DNA of 64,000 nucleotides. Source: Semisulcospira habei. Taxonomy: Eukaryota; Mollusca; Gastropoda; Semisulcospiridae. The translations under genes were made by a program, and so were the position numbers. The DNA lies in the NCBI GenBank assembly GCA_036245525.1, contig BTPG01000004.1, forward strand, positions 14,130,843-14,194,842, read 5' to 3'. Under the pieces are notes generated by a model that did no database searches, had not been told where the DNA came from, and was given only the letters and a program-made list of their open reading frames with translations. Shown piece after piece: positions 12,388 through 24,700 of the stretch (position 1 is the stretch's first letter; each line of letters starts with the position of its first letter).

Positions 12388-13090
12388 TGCGGGGCACCTT
12401 GAGTGAGTTAGAGTAGTATATATTATTACGATTGCATGAATAGTCCAAACAGCCGCGGAACATCACGTGATACGCCTTGATTTGATGAAAGACGGCTCGC
12501 TCATTTTCGTAACAGAATGTGATGAACCACGCCCAGGAAGTCTCTTCTAAATGAACTTCCATTTTTGCCTTTGGCAGTTTTGGTACAATACGCTTGCAGA
12601 CTGTCCTCGCTGTCACGGGGCACTAATTCTTGTCTTTTACCTGATTCTAGTAACTTCTGTTGAAAAACCTTTTGGGCTTTGTAAATGGCCCAGTACATAC
12701 ACGTCATTGTTTGGAAAACGTCATTTGCCAAAAAGTAATATTAGTTTTTACGTAACTGTCTATGAGCATTCCTATTTGAGTTCTTGCGTCAATGTCTGCG
12801 TGATGACGAAGAATCTGCTTTATACGTCACCCACATTGTCTGATAATTCTCCGGAAGTTGATGTTTTTTGCTTGTGATATTTTTTCTCATTTCTTCAATG
12901 AATTTATCTTTACTGAAAAAGCTGAAGAGGAGCAAAGCTGGCTAACACATTTCCACCTCTCCCTCCCCTCCACCTCCCTCACCTCCCCCCCCTCCCCCCG
13001 CCCTTCCCCCAGTGTCTTTTTCAAGGTTAGCGATATCCAAAATATCAAGTGAATAGAACAGAAATTACTGACTAAAATGCGGGTCAAGCA
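12388..13090. other. Intergenic, nothing recognised
   Basis: No gene or repeat family seen; a C-rich CT stretch lies near 12955-13015. Confidence 0.6.
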
Positions 13091-13097
13091 ACTGTAT

Positions 13098-13525
13098 ATC
13101 AACACTCACAAACCAGATACTGAGGTGAGGCTAGCGCTGGCAGAATTGTACAACAAACCAAGGGTAATTACTCAGCGCTGGACAGACGAACAGTTAGATC
13201 CCCTGCCCCCGCCTATCAGGCACCCAATCGCCAGCCCACAGAGAAATACGCAGGTATAGAATAAGACGATCATTTGCATCTTCAAAAAAGATGCATCAGG
13301 TCTCTTATATAACCCATGTCTTTCTCCGGAACTTAGGAAGTAGGCAGGGGAAACATACATACACAAACACGAAGGTGCATTACTATATGTGGTCGGGTAA
13401 ATACCCTGAATTCCCACTGTAGATGCACAGAACACTACACAACAATGTAACGATACAAATTTGCCTCGAGTTATACTGAGATACTCACAAACCAGATAGG
13501 TGAGGCTAGCGCTGGCAAAATTGTT
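13098..13525 (+). repeat. Pair of ~45-bp direct repeats 380 bp apart
   Basis: ACTCACAAACCAGATA followed by GGTGAGGCTAGCGCTGGCA occurs at 13103-13143 and again at 13483-13518. The intervening sequence has no recognised content. Confidence 0.8.
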
Positions 13526-13633
13526 TCTCTTTACTGAGTTAAATAATGTGAATGTGCTCTTGTAGGAAGCATTTCCTAAAGCTTCAGGTCCGTACTACAA
13601 AAACACCGGAATAATAGTGTTTGCATAACCAGT

Positions 13634-13724
13634 ACACACACGCGCGCGCGCGCGCACACACACAAACACACACACACACACGCATGCTCGCGCGCACACA
13701 CACACACACACACATCAACACACA

Positions 13725-13762
<38 letters not shown>
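13634..13762. repeat. (CA)n/(CG)n microsatellite
   Basis: Mixed CACACA and CGCGCG tracts. ORFs here are periodic artefacts. Confidence 0.9.
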
Positions 13763-13763
<1 letters not shown>

Positions 13764-13949
13764 ACGTCCTAAACGTAACAAAGAGACATATATTAAGAAA
13801 ATGAAAGTCTTACCAACAACGTTTTCACGTTCTGAAAACAGCGTAAGGGCGATCAAAATAAGAACTGCAATAAGACCAACAATAACAATAATAATAGTAA
13901 TAATAATGGTTGTTTGTGTGTGCGTGTGTGTGTTTGTGTTTGTTTGTTT

Positions 13950-13968
13950 AGTAGTAGTAGTAGTAGTA

Positions 13969-14012
<44 letters not shown>
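13950..14012. repeat. (GTA)n/(ATA)n trinucleotide microsatellite
   Basis: TAGTAG changing to TAATAA repeats; a related ATT/ATC tract lies at 14155-14215. Confidence 0.9.
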
Positions 14013-14013
<1 letters not shown>

Positions 14014-14488
14014 TAATTTTAAAAATAATAATAATATAGAGGTAGTAGTATTCTTCCGTTAAACGGCAAAAGCCAATACGTCTATTTTCCAGAAAATTGC
14101 GATTTTCATTGTTTAACAATGAAAATGTCGCTTTTCTCAAAAATGGAAAGCATAATATTATTATTATTAATGTTATATGATGATGATCATCATCATCATC
14201 ATTATTATCATTATTACCAAACACACACAAAAAACAGACACACAAACAACAGAACAAACCAATCAACCAAGCAACAAACTAAACGTTTTAAACAATAGAC
14301 ATGCATACCGTTTCTGATCAATATTTTTAAATATAAGGTGAGACAACTGCGAAAAGAAGAATGAAATTAAAGTAATTTATCCAACACTGTCACACTAAAT
14401 CAACGAGACATCTAAAAGTGCTATGTTTGGAATTGTAAAAAAAAAACACGTAGAGAATACCCAAGAAATAACAAAGAAAGAAGAAGGT

Positions 14489-14703
14489 TTAACCCATTCA
14501 GCCCTGACGCACTACAGCGGGAGATGGGTCGACCATGATAATTCAAAGGCATTGCCAGATTAGCTTGGCGCCTGTCGGCGCCAAGCTAATCTGGCACTGC
14601 CCTTGAATTACTATGGTCGATCCATCTAGTGGCAACTGTTGCATAGTCATTAGATGACGCCTCCAAAAGTTGGGAAATACGGCCGTCGTGCTGAATGAGT
14701 TAA
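14489..14703. mobile_element. Class A TTAA foldback MITE
   Basis: Flanked by TTAA at both ends (14489-14492 and 14700-14703). Termini read TTAACCCATTCAGC and GCTGAATGAGTTAA. The centre is a long hairpin with AGATTAGCTTGGCGCC and its complement around TGTC. The GACCATGATAATTCAA arm is also mirrored. About 213 bp, non-coding. Confidence 0.85.
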
Positions 14704-14999
14704 GATGATACCCCCTTGAGGAAACATGCATACACAACATTGCTAAGCAGAAGCGTTGCATTAACTAAGCTCGTAGATAATGTAAATAAAGATAGCAAAG
14801 ACCATTATGCACAATATTGTAAACAGTCATTACCTATTATTATGGACACTCCGCCAGCAGCCATGTTGATTTACGGATAATACACACATATTCACCCTGC
14901 ACTTATCGACCGAGCACATAAACACCTGGTGCTAACATCCATATCGGAGATCGCTCATTGGCCGTCACTAGGTGAGATTCTCACCCCGAACTTAGTTAC

Positions 15000-15065
15000 G
15001 ACCATTAAGCGACCTCGTTCCATTTAAAAGGAACACAGATCATCATGAGCCCCCGCAAATGCTTA
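15000..15065. other. Half of a class C hairpin
   Basis: ACACAGATCATCATGAGCCCCCGCAAATGC resembles one arm of the class C hairpin (first half only); no partner arm follows. Confidence 0.4.
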
Positions 15066-15280
15066 GGCACGTGAGTATTATACTCTTTACTGAGCCAGCT
15101 CCCAACCGTGCTATATTATCAAAATGTCGGAGCATTAATGACGACTCAATCCAGGACAGGCCATACTTGACCTGAAACACCGTTTTTGTATCTAGTTGGA
15201 TCACGGTAAACATGTACGTTATCGTGAAGTGAAGCGTCTCAACGCAATACCTGCACTGACACTATTAGTTGTATCAAGAG

Positions 15281-15411
15281 TTAACCTTTTAAGCCCCAAG
15301 GTCCCCATTTCTCAAATGTTGGAGGTGTTGCCTAACGACTATGTACCAGTTGCAGGAGATGGATTGACCATGATAAGCCAAGGTTAGTGCCGGATTAGCT
15401 TGGCGTCTTCA
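15281..15411. mobile_element. Half of a class A foldback
   Basis: Begins TTAACCTTTTAAGCCCC and reaches the hairpin apex GATTAGCTTGGCGTC, after which the other half is missing. The retained half includes the AGTTGCAGGAGATGGATTGA segment found in the copy at 41911-42124. Confidence 0.7.
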
Positions 15412-15748
15412 AGAACCACTGGCAAAGGACATAGAAATAAAGAAGGAGCGTTTCCATAAGCGCGACGCGAAGTGGGGCGACAAGCTACAGCGGAGCGACT
15501 GAACTGTATCGCTCAGTCGATTTTCTCAGTCGAAAGCTATTTGGATTCGATTTTGCAGTGAAAGTGGTGTGGTTTTCAGTATACGCGCCAAATTGAAGTC
15601 TTTTTTTTTAAAAATCAATTCAAAACAAAGGGGTGAAATCCCTCTGTCGCGCCTCTACATGGAAAAAAACCCCACGCACAGTGACTTTCCCGTGCTGCTC
15701 AGTTACTTGTCTGGTCGCTGTCGCGTCGCGTTATGAAAACATACGAGC

Positions 15749-15830
15749 TTAACCCATTTAGCTCCGAGTCCCTACAGCAGCAGATGGCACAAGCCGAGCA
15801 TCCGGATGCGGCTGACCGCGAATGAGTTAA
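15749..15830. mobile_element. Class B-like TTAA foldback
   Basis: TTAACCCATTTAGCTCCGAG at the left and GCGAATGAGTTAA at the right, both ending in TTAA. The short centre contains GCATCCGGATGC, a perfect palindrome. Confidence 0.65.
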
Positions 15831-16021
15831 GAAGGCTAGCAAAGCCGAAGTACTCCCGAAATATGGCTTTGGATGTTGTTGTTTTTTTTTCTCCATCATA
15901 TTAACAAATGACCGTTCTGTTCTTCTCCTTCGTACAAAGGAGACTTCGGGAGTTGTTTAGACGCACTCCAGGGGCAATGGAAATTCTCTCTTAGGTGTGC
16001 CTACTCACACGGAGAATGCCA

Positions 16022-16147
16022 CCCCCCCCCCCCAAAAAAAAAAAAAAAAATAAAAAAAAAATAAATAAATAAATAAATAAAATAAATAAATAAAAAATAA
16101 AAAATAAAATAAAATAAAAAATAAAAAAATAAAAAAAAATAAAAAAA
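16022..16147. repeat. Poly-C then A-rich (AAATA)n tract
   Basis: Low-complexity run of C followed by A-rich tetra- and pentamers. Confidence 0.9.
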
Positions 16148-16258
16148 TGAAAGGACTCGCAAAGCTTTATCTAAGGTGAGACAACGTTGAGAACCCGTTT
16201 GTGCCGGTGAGGTTTAACAAACAAAAAAGCGCCCTGGAGTATTAGTAGTACATCACCC

Positions 16259-16338
16259 TTAACTCATTCGAGACGTGCCGCCTCCGGATACGCGGCATAG
16301 GCCGCGTATCCGGAGGCGGCACGTCTCGAATGAGTTAA
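16259..16338. mobile_element. Class B TTAA foldback MITE, near-perfect palindrome
   Basis: An 80-bp palindrome with TTAA at each end: TTAACTCATTCGAGACGTGC, then CGCCTCCGGATACGCGGC, a 4-base loop (ATAG), and the exact complement. This is the best-preserved class B copy and defines the family for the copies at 8496 and 42908. Confidence 0.9.
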
Positions 16339-16362
16339 GTAAACATTTCGGACAGTATTCTT

Positions 16363-16575
16363 TTAACCCGTTCAGTACCAGCGGACGCAGACTGCGTTTC
16401 AATCTTCGTGAACTCAACACCAAAAAGCCACAGCTGCTCTAGGAACATGGACTCAAAGTGTTGTCAGCAAGAGGCATAGATCCTCATGAGCCCCCGCAAC
16501 TGCGGGGGCTCTTGAGGATCTATACCTCTTGCAGTTGGGTGGGGGTCAACAGTTTCTCAGCACTGAACGGGTTAA
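16363..16575. mobile_element. Class C TTAA foldback MITE
   Basis: Flanked by TTAA at 16363-16366 and 16572-16575. Termini TTAACCCGTTCAGTACC and GCACTGAACGGGTTAA are inverted repeats. The centre is the hairpin GCAAGAGGCATAGATCC...GGATCTATACCTCTTGC. About 210 bp with no coding capacity. Terminal CCC after TTAA is the usual pattern of piggyBac ends (family knowledge). Confidence 0.85.
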
Positions 16576-16728
16576 GACACAGCAAGGGCATTTGTAACGA
16601 GGATATTGTGAAAGGCAGCTGTCAGCGCTCCTGAGGGAGACTGCCATTATTATATCGAACTTTCATTCTGCGACGGTTCAAAGATCCTTACTTCCAGCTG
16701 TAAAGGGTTACCGTGCCGCCTGTATAAA

Positions 16729-16860
16729 TTAACCCTTTGGCGGTAGCGTATTTTTGTTAAATCACCTCAACAAAAAGCGCTACCGATAGCCAAGGGCAGC
16801 TCATTTTGCATGACGTAATTCCTTGATTAATCACGAGGTGATTACGTCAGGACTCACCTC
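16729..16860. other. TTAACCC end and two hairpins
   Basis: Starts TTAACCCTTTGGCGGTAGCG, then a hairpin TTTTTGTT/AACAAAAA extending into the GGTAGCG/CGCTACC arms (16739-16790). A second hairpin follows, TGACGTAAT...ATTACGTCA (16810-16849). No closing TTAA was found, so this may be half of another foldback class. Confidence 0.5.
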
Positions 16861-17212
16861 AGCAAAACAGTTCCATCGACCGCCAGACTTTAAAACAGTC
16901 CCCTGTTCCAGACGGTTTTCAGCCTGCAGCGGTTGTATTGCTAAGGGATCCTCGCTCGAGTAGTTTAGTTCCGCTGTCGTGATGCGAATGGATTGCTGCC
17001 CCTGCCTACTTCCGTCCGCGATCCCCATGGGAGTCTGGGTAAAAGTCACCAGGTCAACGCGATTGTCCGTGCCATTAGTGAGGAATTTAATGTCTGTCTG
17101 ACATCAGTCGATCACATACGACTTACTGGTGTTGTCTTCAATGTTTTTAAGTGGAACTTGAAACATTTCTCGTCTGTGTCCGAACAATTGCTCTCACTTT
17201 TATAAAACTGTC

Positions 17213-17365
17213 ATTCGTTCGTTCGTTCGTTCGTTCTTTCGTTTGTTTGTTCGTTCGTTCGTTCGTTTGCTCGCTCGCTCGCTCGCTCGCTCGCCCGCCC
17301 GCCCGCTCGCTCGCTCACTCACTCACTCACTCACTCACTCACTCACTCACTCACTCACTCATTCG
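17213..17365. repeat. Tetranucleotide microsatellite (TTCG/CTCG/CTCA)n
   Basis: Successive blocks of GTTC, GCTC, GCCC and ACTC tetramers. A second TTCG/TTCA tract lies at 17583-17745. The Ser/Arg/Leu-rich ORFs here are periodic artefacts. Confidence 0.9.
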
Positions 17366-17944
17366 TTTGCTCGTTCACATTCATTTTTACAAATTCTCCA
17401 TTGTGTTTTTTTCCCCGTAGTTTTTCTTCGTCTTCTTATTATTATTATTATTATTATTATTGTTAGTGTTTGCATGCTCTGTTTATTTTCCTGTTATGTT
17501 GTTTGTTTACAGGACAGCTTGTAAGACAGGCATTGAGTTGACTAATAGCTTTATCCTGAATAAATAAAGATTCATCATTATTCATTCATCGGTTCGTTCC
17601 TTCACATATTCATTGATTCGTCCGTCCGTTCGTTATTCATTCATTTACATTTCATTCATTCGTTCGTTCGTTTGTTCATTCGTTCACATATTCATTCGTT
17701 CGTTCGTTCGTTTGCTCGCTTGCTCGTTCATTCATTCATTCATTAACAAAAAGCTGACGCATGCCTAAGACAAGCGACTTCTTTTTTTTTAAACACTTCA
17801 TTCTGCTGATTCTACTGTGTTAGACTACAAACTAAGTCTCTACGAGGCCCGTCAGACGATACCCCCGGGATAGGCCTTGTGGCTAAATTTAACTCGCTCC
17901 AAGTGATAAACCTAACCTATACATAACCTAACCCCCCCCCCCCA

Positions 17945-18192
17945 CCCCCCACACTTTGGTACCGGTCTCAGGCCACTTTACAAATTTCAAATACAAGCGA
18001 TAAAAAAAATCTCTGTAACTTCAGTAGCTGACTGGCCCTTCGTTTGTTTTGTACTGTGTTTGTCTTAAATGGCGTAAATCCGTGTCTGTTTCGTGAGTGT
18101 GTGTGTTGGGTTTCAGGCGCGGCGCTTTGAGTCGATTTCCCCAAAATTGAGAAAAAGCGCCTATATAATAACGGTATTATAGTATTATTATT
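17945..18192 (+). mobile_element. tRNA-SINE (class D), headless copy
   Basis: Runs from GGTACCGGTCTCAGGCCACT through CAAATACAAGCGAT, TTCAGTAGCTGACTGGCCCT, GGCGTAAATCCGTGTCTG, GGGTTTCAGGCGCGGCGCTT to AGCGCCTATATAATAACGGT and a short ATT tail. It matches the reverse complement of 26340-26570. The tRNA-like head is absent and replaced by a C-run. Confidence 0.8.
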
Positions 18193-18265
18193 ATACATGA
18201 CAAAATACATGACAAAATACATGACAAAATGCATGACCAAATACATGACAAAATACATGACAAAC
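18185..18265 (+). repeat. 12-bp tandem repeat (ACATGACAAAAT)n
   Basis: About six units of TACATGACAAAA with small changes, directly after the SINE tail. Confidence 0.85.
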
Positions 18266-18839
18266 AAAACAAACTTAAACTCGACCACGTTTTGGGTGAT
18301 CACACGACTGAGTTACCTCGGACCAAGTATCGAGTTATGTTGATCACACGACCCACAAACATGACCAGAATTAAATTGTTGCGGACCAGCCAACCCGTCA
18401 ACGGAGGTGGGTTAGCGGCTTGTCCCGATACAGTAGTCAAGAAGATACACAGGACCGCATACTTGTTGACGGTAAAAACGATCTCCACGCATTTTGCACT
18501 GTAACTGTGGGAACTGTTTTGGCGTTGTTCAGCTCATGATGTTTACACTGTTTGGGCGGAACGTGAGATATATTGAAGTAGGAGAGAGTGGAGTGTACAC
18601 CTGGGTGCGTGCAGATGAAGAGGGAGGAATGAGGGGCGGATCTGGGGTCAGGGGTCACAAGCTCCCTGTCTTTTCCCCCTCCCCTACCCCTACCCCGACA
18701 CAAACACTGATACACGCACATAATTATACCACACGAATATACACACATCGTAGTTTGATTTTACGGCAGTCATAAGGTTCATTACCCCCCCCCCCCTCTC
18801 CCCCCCCCCCATCCTCCCCTTCCCGATTTGCCAAGGCCA

Positions 18840-19050
18840 TTAACTCATTCTACCCCAGACAAACCACAGCAAGATAAGGATCGACCATGAGAGTTCAAGA
18901 GTGATGCCAAGGCTTGGCGCCTATGGGCGCCATGATATTCTGGCATCACCCTTGAACTGTCATGGTCGATCTGTGTCCTGCACTGCAACGCAGTCTTCAG
19001 AGTACAACGGCAAAATTTGGGGATTTCGGTCTTTGTGTACCATGAGTTAA
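18840..19050. mobile_element. Class A TTAA foldback MITE
   Basis: TTAACTCATTCTACCCCAG at the left, ...CATGAGTTAA at the right, with a central hairpin around GGCGCCTATGGGCGCC and mirrored GACCATGAGAGTTCAAG arms. The right terminus is slightly eroded. Confidence 0.85.
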
Positions 19051-19059
19051 AAGCAAGAG

Positions 19060-19690
19060 ATTTACACACATCGTTTTGTGACAAGATATTCACAAACATC
19101 GTTATGTGACAAGATATTTACACAAATCGTTAGGTGACAAGATATTCACACATCGTTATGTGACAAGATATTCACACACATCGTTATGTGACAAGATATT
19201 CACACAAATCGTTAGGTGACAAGATATTCACACGAATAGTTAGATGACAAGATTTTCACACACATCGTTATGTGTCAAGATATTCACACACATCGTTATG
19301 TGACAAGATATTCACACACATCGTTATGTGACAAGATATTCACACACATCGTTATGTGACAAGATATTCACACACATCGTTATGTGACAAGATATTCACA
19401 CACATCGTTATGTGACAAGATATTCACACACATCGTTATGTGACAAGATATTCACACACATCATTATGTGACAAGATATTCACACACATCGTTATGTGAC
19501 CAGATATTCACACACATCGTTATGTGACAAGATATTCACACACATCGTTATGTGACAAGATTTTCACACACATCGTTATGTGACAAGATATTCACAAACA
19601 TCGTTATGTAACAAGATATTTACACACATCGTTATGTGACAAGATATTCACACACATCGTTATGTGACAAGATATTTACAAACATTGTTA
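19060..19690 (+). repeat. 28-bp minisatellite, about 22 copies
   Basis: The unit is ACACATCGTTATGTGACAAG followed by ATATTCAC. Central copies are almost identical and edge copies more diverged, the usual pattern of unequal exchange. It begins a few bases after the right end of a class A foldback. There are no unique spacers, so it is not a CRISPR array. Confidence 0.95.
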
Positions 19691-21052
19691 TCTGGCCATG
19701 AAAAAAAGAAACTGTCTATACATGGGCTGAACGAGTTGTCCTCCCAGGAACTTCGTTTGGCATTCCAATAATTTCTGTGATCAGTACCGTAATATCTATA
19801 CACCCACTGATTGGTTGACAAACAAACATCTCATGCATTGTGACTTCATTATGCCACGAGTCCCCTCCCCTCAATACAGCTTGCACGACATTTCAACTTT
19901 AAGGGACTCGAGATAACACGCATTTTTCATGTGAAAATTGACTTGCACCTGGTTCTGAGTGTCACCTATTCATATTTGCATCAGTTTAGACGACTATTCA
20001 AAAAGAGGCCTTTAAACTCTTTGATCAATTAGTTCAGCCAAGCGCATCACGCTGTAAGTGTCTTCAATTAACCCGGAAGACTGAAACGAGAAGTGCGACT
20101 TTCCAGTTCACATTTCATTGGGTTTTTCTCAAACGTCGAATGACACACTGCTTATTTTAATCTGAGCCTCGCTGTCAATTTCAGTGTTATGGATACTGAA
20201 TATGATATAGTCTTCCAACCTATCTCGAGTTTGCTGGCCAACCGAAAATGCGGGTGACCCGCTACTTAGTTCGGGTTAGCAAACACGTTCTAGTTTGGCC
20301 CGCGTCACTTTTTAGCCGCCCCCCTCCCCCCCGCCCAACCACCCCCCCCCCCCCCACCTCCTGAGATCACATTAAACCGAGGTAAATGCCCGTTAACCCG
20401 ATCAAGTCTAACTCGCTCGTGTGACGGCGCTCCAAGTTGCGTGGACTTTGAGCCCCATAGACCAGAACGCCAGCTCCGCCCTACTGTTTCCATATCTACA
20501 CCTACACAATGCAGTATGACGTAGATTGGAAAATTGATCTTGCGTGGTGACGCGAAAGTCAAAGCAAAGCTTTTCTTCTTATTATTTTGAATCAAACAAT
20601 AATCGTAAATTTAGTTATTCAGACACAATGTATTTACTGTGCGCTTAGTTATTTCAGCTTTTATTCACTCCTTAAATGCCGGTGGTCGCGGTTAATGTTT
20701 ATAATAGAGTTCTGCGCATTGAGTTATATTATAAATATGAGAAATGCACCCTATAAATACGATGTATTATTATTATGTTTCTCCAATCTTCGTTCCTTCA
20801 GCACCAAGCAGACTCAGCCGTCCGAGAAACACTGATTCAGAGTAGTCTCAGCATCAGGCATAGATGGACCGTGTTCACTTGCTCTAGGCAGCCAAAGACT
20901 TAAACCACTTAATCAGGCGCTCAATAATCTAAGGCCTGTTATTTTAACTTAGGGATTGTGTTTCTCGCTAAATTTACCTTCACAGACCGGGGGCAGAAGA
21001 ACTTGTTTTGATGAAGCTGACGATGGTTTAACTGTGAAGTGCACGTGTTTAA
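19691..21052. other. Intergenic, nothing recognised
   Basis: Contains a C-rich run near 20320-20360 and AT-rich sequence to 20800. No ORF has family features, and I see no repeat that recurs in the window. Confidence 0.55.
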
Positions 21053-21150
21053 TTAACCTTTTCAATGCCGGGGAATGACCATCTGCGAGAGGCATAGATC
21101 CTCATGAGCCCCCGCATTTGCGGGGGCTCATGAGGATCTATGCCTCTTGC
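21053..21150. mobile_element. Class C TTAA foldback, right part missing
   Basis: TTAACCTTTTCAATGCC then the complete central hairpin GAGAGGCATAGATCCTC...GAGGATCTATGCCTCTTGC. The right terminal part is lost where class D SINE sequence starts. Confidence 0.75.
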
Positions 21151-21154
21151 TATC

Positions 21155-21260
21155 ATGTATCGTCTGCAAAGCTCACGCAGAACGTGTTCACGTGAGAGTG
21201 CGTGTTGGATTCAGTTCGCGGAGCTTTGAGCCGATTCATAGAATTGGGTACGGTGCCTAC

Positions 21261-21262
<2 letters not shown>
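21155..21262 (+). mobile_element. tRNA-SINE (class D), 3' fragment
   Basis: ACGTGAGAGTGCGTGTTGGA, TTCAGTTCGCGGAGCTTTGA, GCCGATTCATAGAATTGGG and a (TAA)n tail, matching the 3' half of class D. Confidence 0.7.

Positions 21263-21340
<78 letters not shown>
21262..21340. repeat. (ATA)n microsatellite between two SINE tails
   Basis: About 25 ATA units lying between a plus-strand and a minus-strand class D copy, so the two SINEs are tail to tail. Confidence 0.9.
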
Positions 21341-21341
<1 letters not shown>

Positions 21342-21342
21342 C

Positions 21343-21562
21343 CGGATATTATATAGGCGCTTTACCCAGTTCTGCGAATCGGCTCAAAGCGCCGCGAACT
21401 CAACCCAGCACGCGTTCACTCTGAAGACAAACACAGAACAAGACAGACACAGGACATTCACGTGGCGCGAAGGGTCAGCTCAGCTACTGAGGTCTCGCAA
21501 ATTTTGATCGCTTGTATTTTGAAATGTATAAGTGGCCTGAAACCGGCACCAAAGAAACCGGT
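21343..21562 (-). mobile_element. tRNA-SINE (class D), minus-strand copy
   Basis: Reverse complement reads from GCCGGTTTCAGGCCACTT through TACAAGCGATCAAAATTTGC, CTCAGTAGCTGAGCTGACCC, CACGTGAATGTCCTGTGTCT to GCGCTTTGAGCCGATTCGC and AGCGCCTATATAATATCCGG. The head is not preserved. Confidence 0.8.
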
Positions 21563-21609
21563 AAATAATGCCAGGAATTGCAGGAAGCTTCCGATATACA
21601 GAATCACAG

Positions 21610-21717
21610 GAAACACAATTTGCGTGTGTGTGGGGAGGGAAGGGGGGGGAGGGGCGGGGAGAGAGGGGGTAAATTGGCGGGGGAGGGGGTTTAGGGGTGG
21701 GGGGGGGGGTTATACAA
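21610..21717. repeat. G-rich tract before the 57-bp array
   Basis: GGGGAGGGAAGGGG-type sequence with runs of 4-11 G on the plus strand. It has the composition needed for G-quadruplexes (inference). Confidence 0.8.
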
Positions 21718-21726
21718 AGTTTGATA

Positions 21727-24700
21727 TAAGCGGAGTAAGTTGTACAGGAATATTACCGTCAGGACCTCTGACAGAGTGTTCTTATTGCGGAGTAAGTTGT
21801 ACAGGAATATTACCGTCAGGACCTTTGACAGAGTGTTCTTATTGCGGAGTAACTTGTACAGGAATATTACCGTCAGGACCTCTGACAGACTGTTCTTATT
21901 GCGGAGTAAGTTGTACAGGAATATTACCGTCAGGACCTCTGACAGAGTGTTCTGATTGCGGAGTAACTTGTACAGGAATATTACCGTCAGGACCTCTGAC
22001 AGACTGTTCTTATTGCGGAGTAAGTTGTACAGGAATATTACCGTCAGGACCTCTGACAGAGTGTTCTGATTGCGGAGTAACTTGTACAGGAATATTACCG
22101 TCAGGACCTCTGACAGAGTGTTCTTATTGCGGAGTAACTTGTACAGGAATATTACCGTCAGGACCTCTGACAGAGTGTTCTTATTGCGGAGTAAGTTGTA
22201 CAGGAATATTACCGTCAGGACCTCTGACAGAGTGTTCTTATTGCGGAGTAACTTGTACAGGAATATTACCGTCAGGACCTCTGACAGAGTGTTCTTATTG
22301 CGGAGTAACTTGCACAGGAATATTACCGTCAGGACCTCTGACAGAGTGTTCTTATTGCGGAGTAACTTGTACAGGAATATTACCGTCAGGACCTCTGACA
22401 GAGTGTTCTTATTGCGGAGTAAGTTGTACAGGAATATTACCGTCAGGACCTCTGACAGAGTGTTCTTATTGCGGAGTAAGTTGTACAGGAATATTACCGT
22501 CAGGACCTCTGACAGAGTGTTCTTATTGCGGAGTAAGTTGTACAGGAATATTACCGTCAGGACCTCTGACAGAGTGTTCTTATTGCGGAGTAAGTTGTAC
22601 AGGAATATTACCGTCAGGACCTCTGACAGAGTGTTCTTATTGCGGAGTAAGTTGTACAGGAATATTACCGTCAGGACCTCTAACAGAGTGTTCTTATTGC
22701 GGAGTAAGTTGTACAGGAATATTACCGTCAGGACCTCTGACAGAGTGTTCTTATTGCGGAGTAAGTTGTACAGGAATATTACCGTCAGGACCTCTGACAG
22801 AGTGTTCTTATTGCGGAGTAAGTTGTACAGGAATATTACCGTCATGACCTCTGACAGAGTGTTCTTATTGCGGAGTAACTTGTACAGGAATATTACCGTC
22901 AGGACCTCTGACAGAGTGTTCTTATTGCGGAGTAACTTGTACAGGAATATTACCGTCAGGACCTCTGACAGAGTGTTCTTATTGCGGAGTAAGTTGTACA
23001 TGAATATTACCGTCAGGACCTCTGACAGAGTGTTCTTATTGCGGAGTAAGTTGTACAGGAATATTACCGTCAGGACCTCTGACAGAGTGTTCTTATTGCG
23101 GAGTAACTTGTACAGGAATATTACCGTCAGGACCTCTGACAGAGTGTTCTTATTGCGGGGTAAGTTGTACAGAAATATTACCGTCAGGACCTCTGACAGA
23201 GTGTTCTTATTGCGGAGTAAATTGTACAGGAATATTACCGTCAGGACCTCTGACAGAGTGTTCTTATTGCGGAGTAACTTGTACAGGAATATTACCGTCA
23301 GGACCTCTGACAGAGTGTTCTTATTGCGGAGTAACTTGTACAGGAATATTACCGTCAGGACCTCTGACAGAGTGTTCTTATTGCGGAGTAACTTGTACAG
23401 GAATATTACCGTCAGGACCTCTGACAGAGTGTTCTTATTGCGGAGTAACTTGTACAGGAATATTACCGTCAGGACCTCTGACAGAGTGTTCTTATTGCGG
23501 AGTAACTTGTACAGGAATATTACCGTCAGGACCTCTGACAGAGTGTTCTTATTGCGGAGTAACTTGTACAGGAATATTACCGTCAGGACCTCTGACAGAG
23601 TGTTCTTATTGCGGAGTAACTTGTACAGGAATATTACCGTCAGGACCTCTGACAGAGTGTTCTTATTGCGGAGTAACTTGTACAGGAATATTACCGTCAG
23701 GACCTCTGACAGAGTGTTCTTATTGCGGAGTAACTTGTACAGGAATATTACCGTCAGGACCTCTGACAGAGTGTTCTTATTGCGGAGTAACTTGTACAGG
23801 AATATTACCGTCAGGACCTCTGACAGAGTGTTCTTATTGCGGAGTAACTTGTACAGGAATATTACCGTCAGGACCTCTGACAGTGTGTTCTTATTTCGGA
23901 GTAAGTTGTACAGGAATATTACCGTCAGGACCTCTGACAGAGTGTTCTTATTGCGGAGTAACTTGTACAGGAATATTACCGTCAGGACCTCTGACAGAGT
24001 GTTCTTATTGCGGAGTAACTTGTACAGGAATATTACCGTCAGGACCTCTGACAGAGTGTTCTTATTGCGGAGTAACTTGTACAGGAATATTACCGTCAGA
24101 ACCTCTGACAGAGTGTTCTTATTGCGGAGTAACTTGTACAGGAATATTACCGTCAGGACCTCTGACAGAGTGTTCTTATTGCGGAGTAACTTGTACAGGA
24201 ATATTACCGTCAGGACCTCTGACAGAGTGTTCTTATTGCGGAGTAACTTGTACAGGAATATTACCGTCAGGACCTCTGACAGAGTGTTCTTATTGCGGAG
24301 TAACTTGTACAGGAATATTACCGTCAGGACCTCTGACAGAGTTTTCTTATTGCGGAGTAACTTGTACAGGAATATTACCGTCAGGACCTCTGACAGAGTG
24401 TTCTTATTGCGGAGTAACTTGTACAGGAATATTACCGTCAGGACCTCTGACAGAGTGTTCTTATTGCGGAGTAACTTGCACAGGAATATTACCGTCAGGA
24501 CCTCTGACAGAGTGTTCTTATTGCGGAGTAAGTTGTACAGGAATATTACCGTCAGGACCTCTGACAGAGTGTTCTTATTGCGGAGTAACTTGCACAGGAA
24601 TATTACCGTCAGGACCTCTGACAGAGTGTTCTTATTGCGGAGTAACTTGTACAGGAATATTACCGTCAGGACCTCTGACAGAGTGTTCTTATTGCGGAGT

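Noticed and set aside
19060..19690. CRISPR-like array (28-bp repeats)
   Set aside because: Repeats are directly adjacent with no unique spacers, and the genome is eukaryotic; it is a minisatellite.
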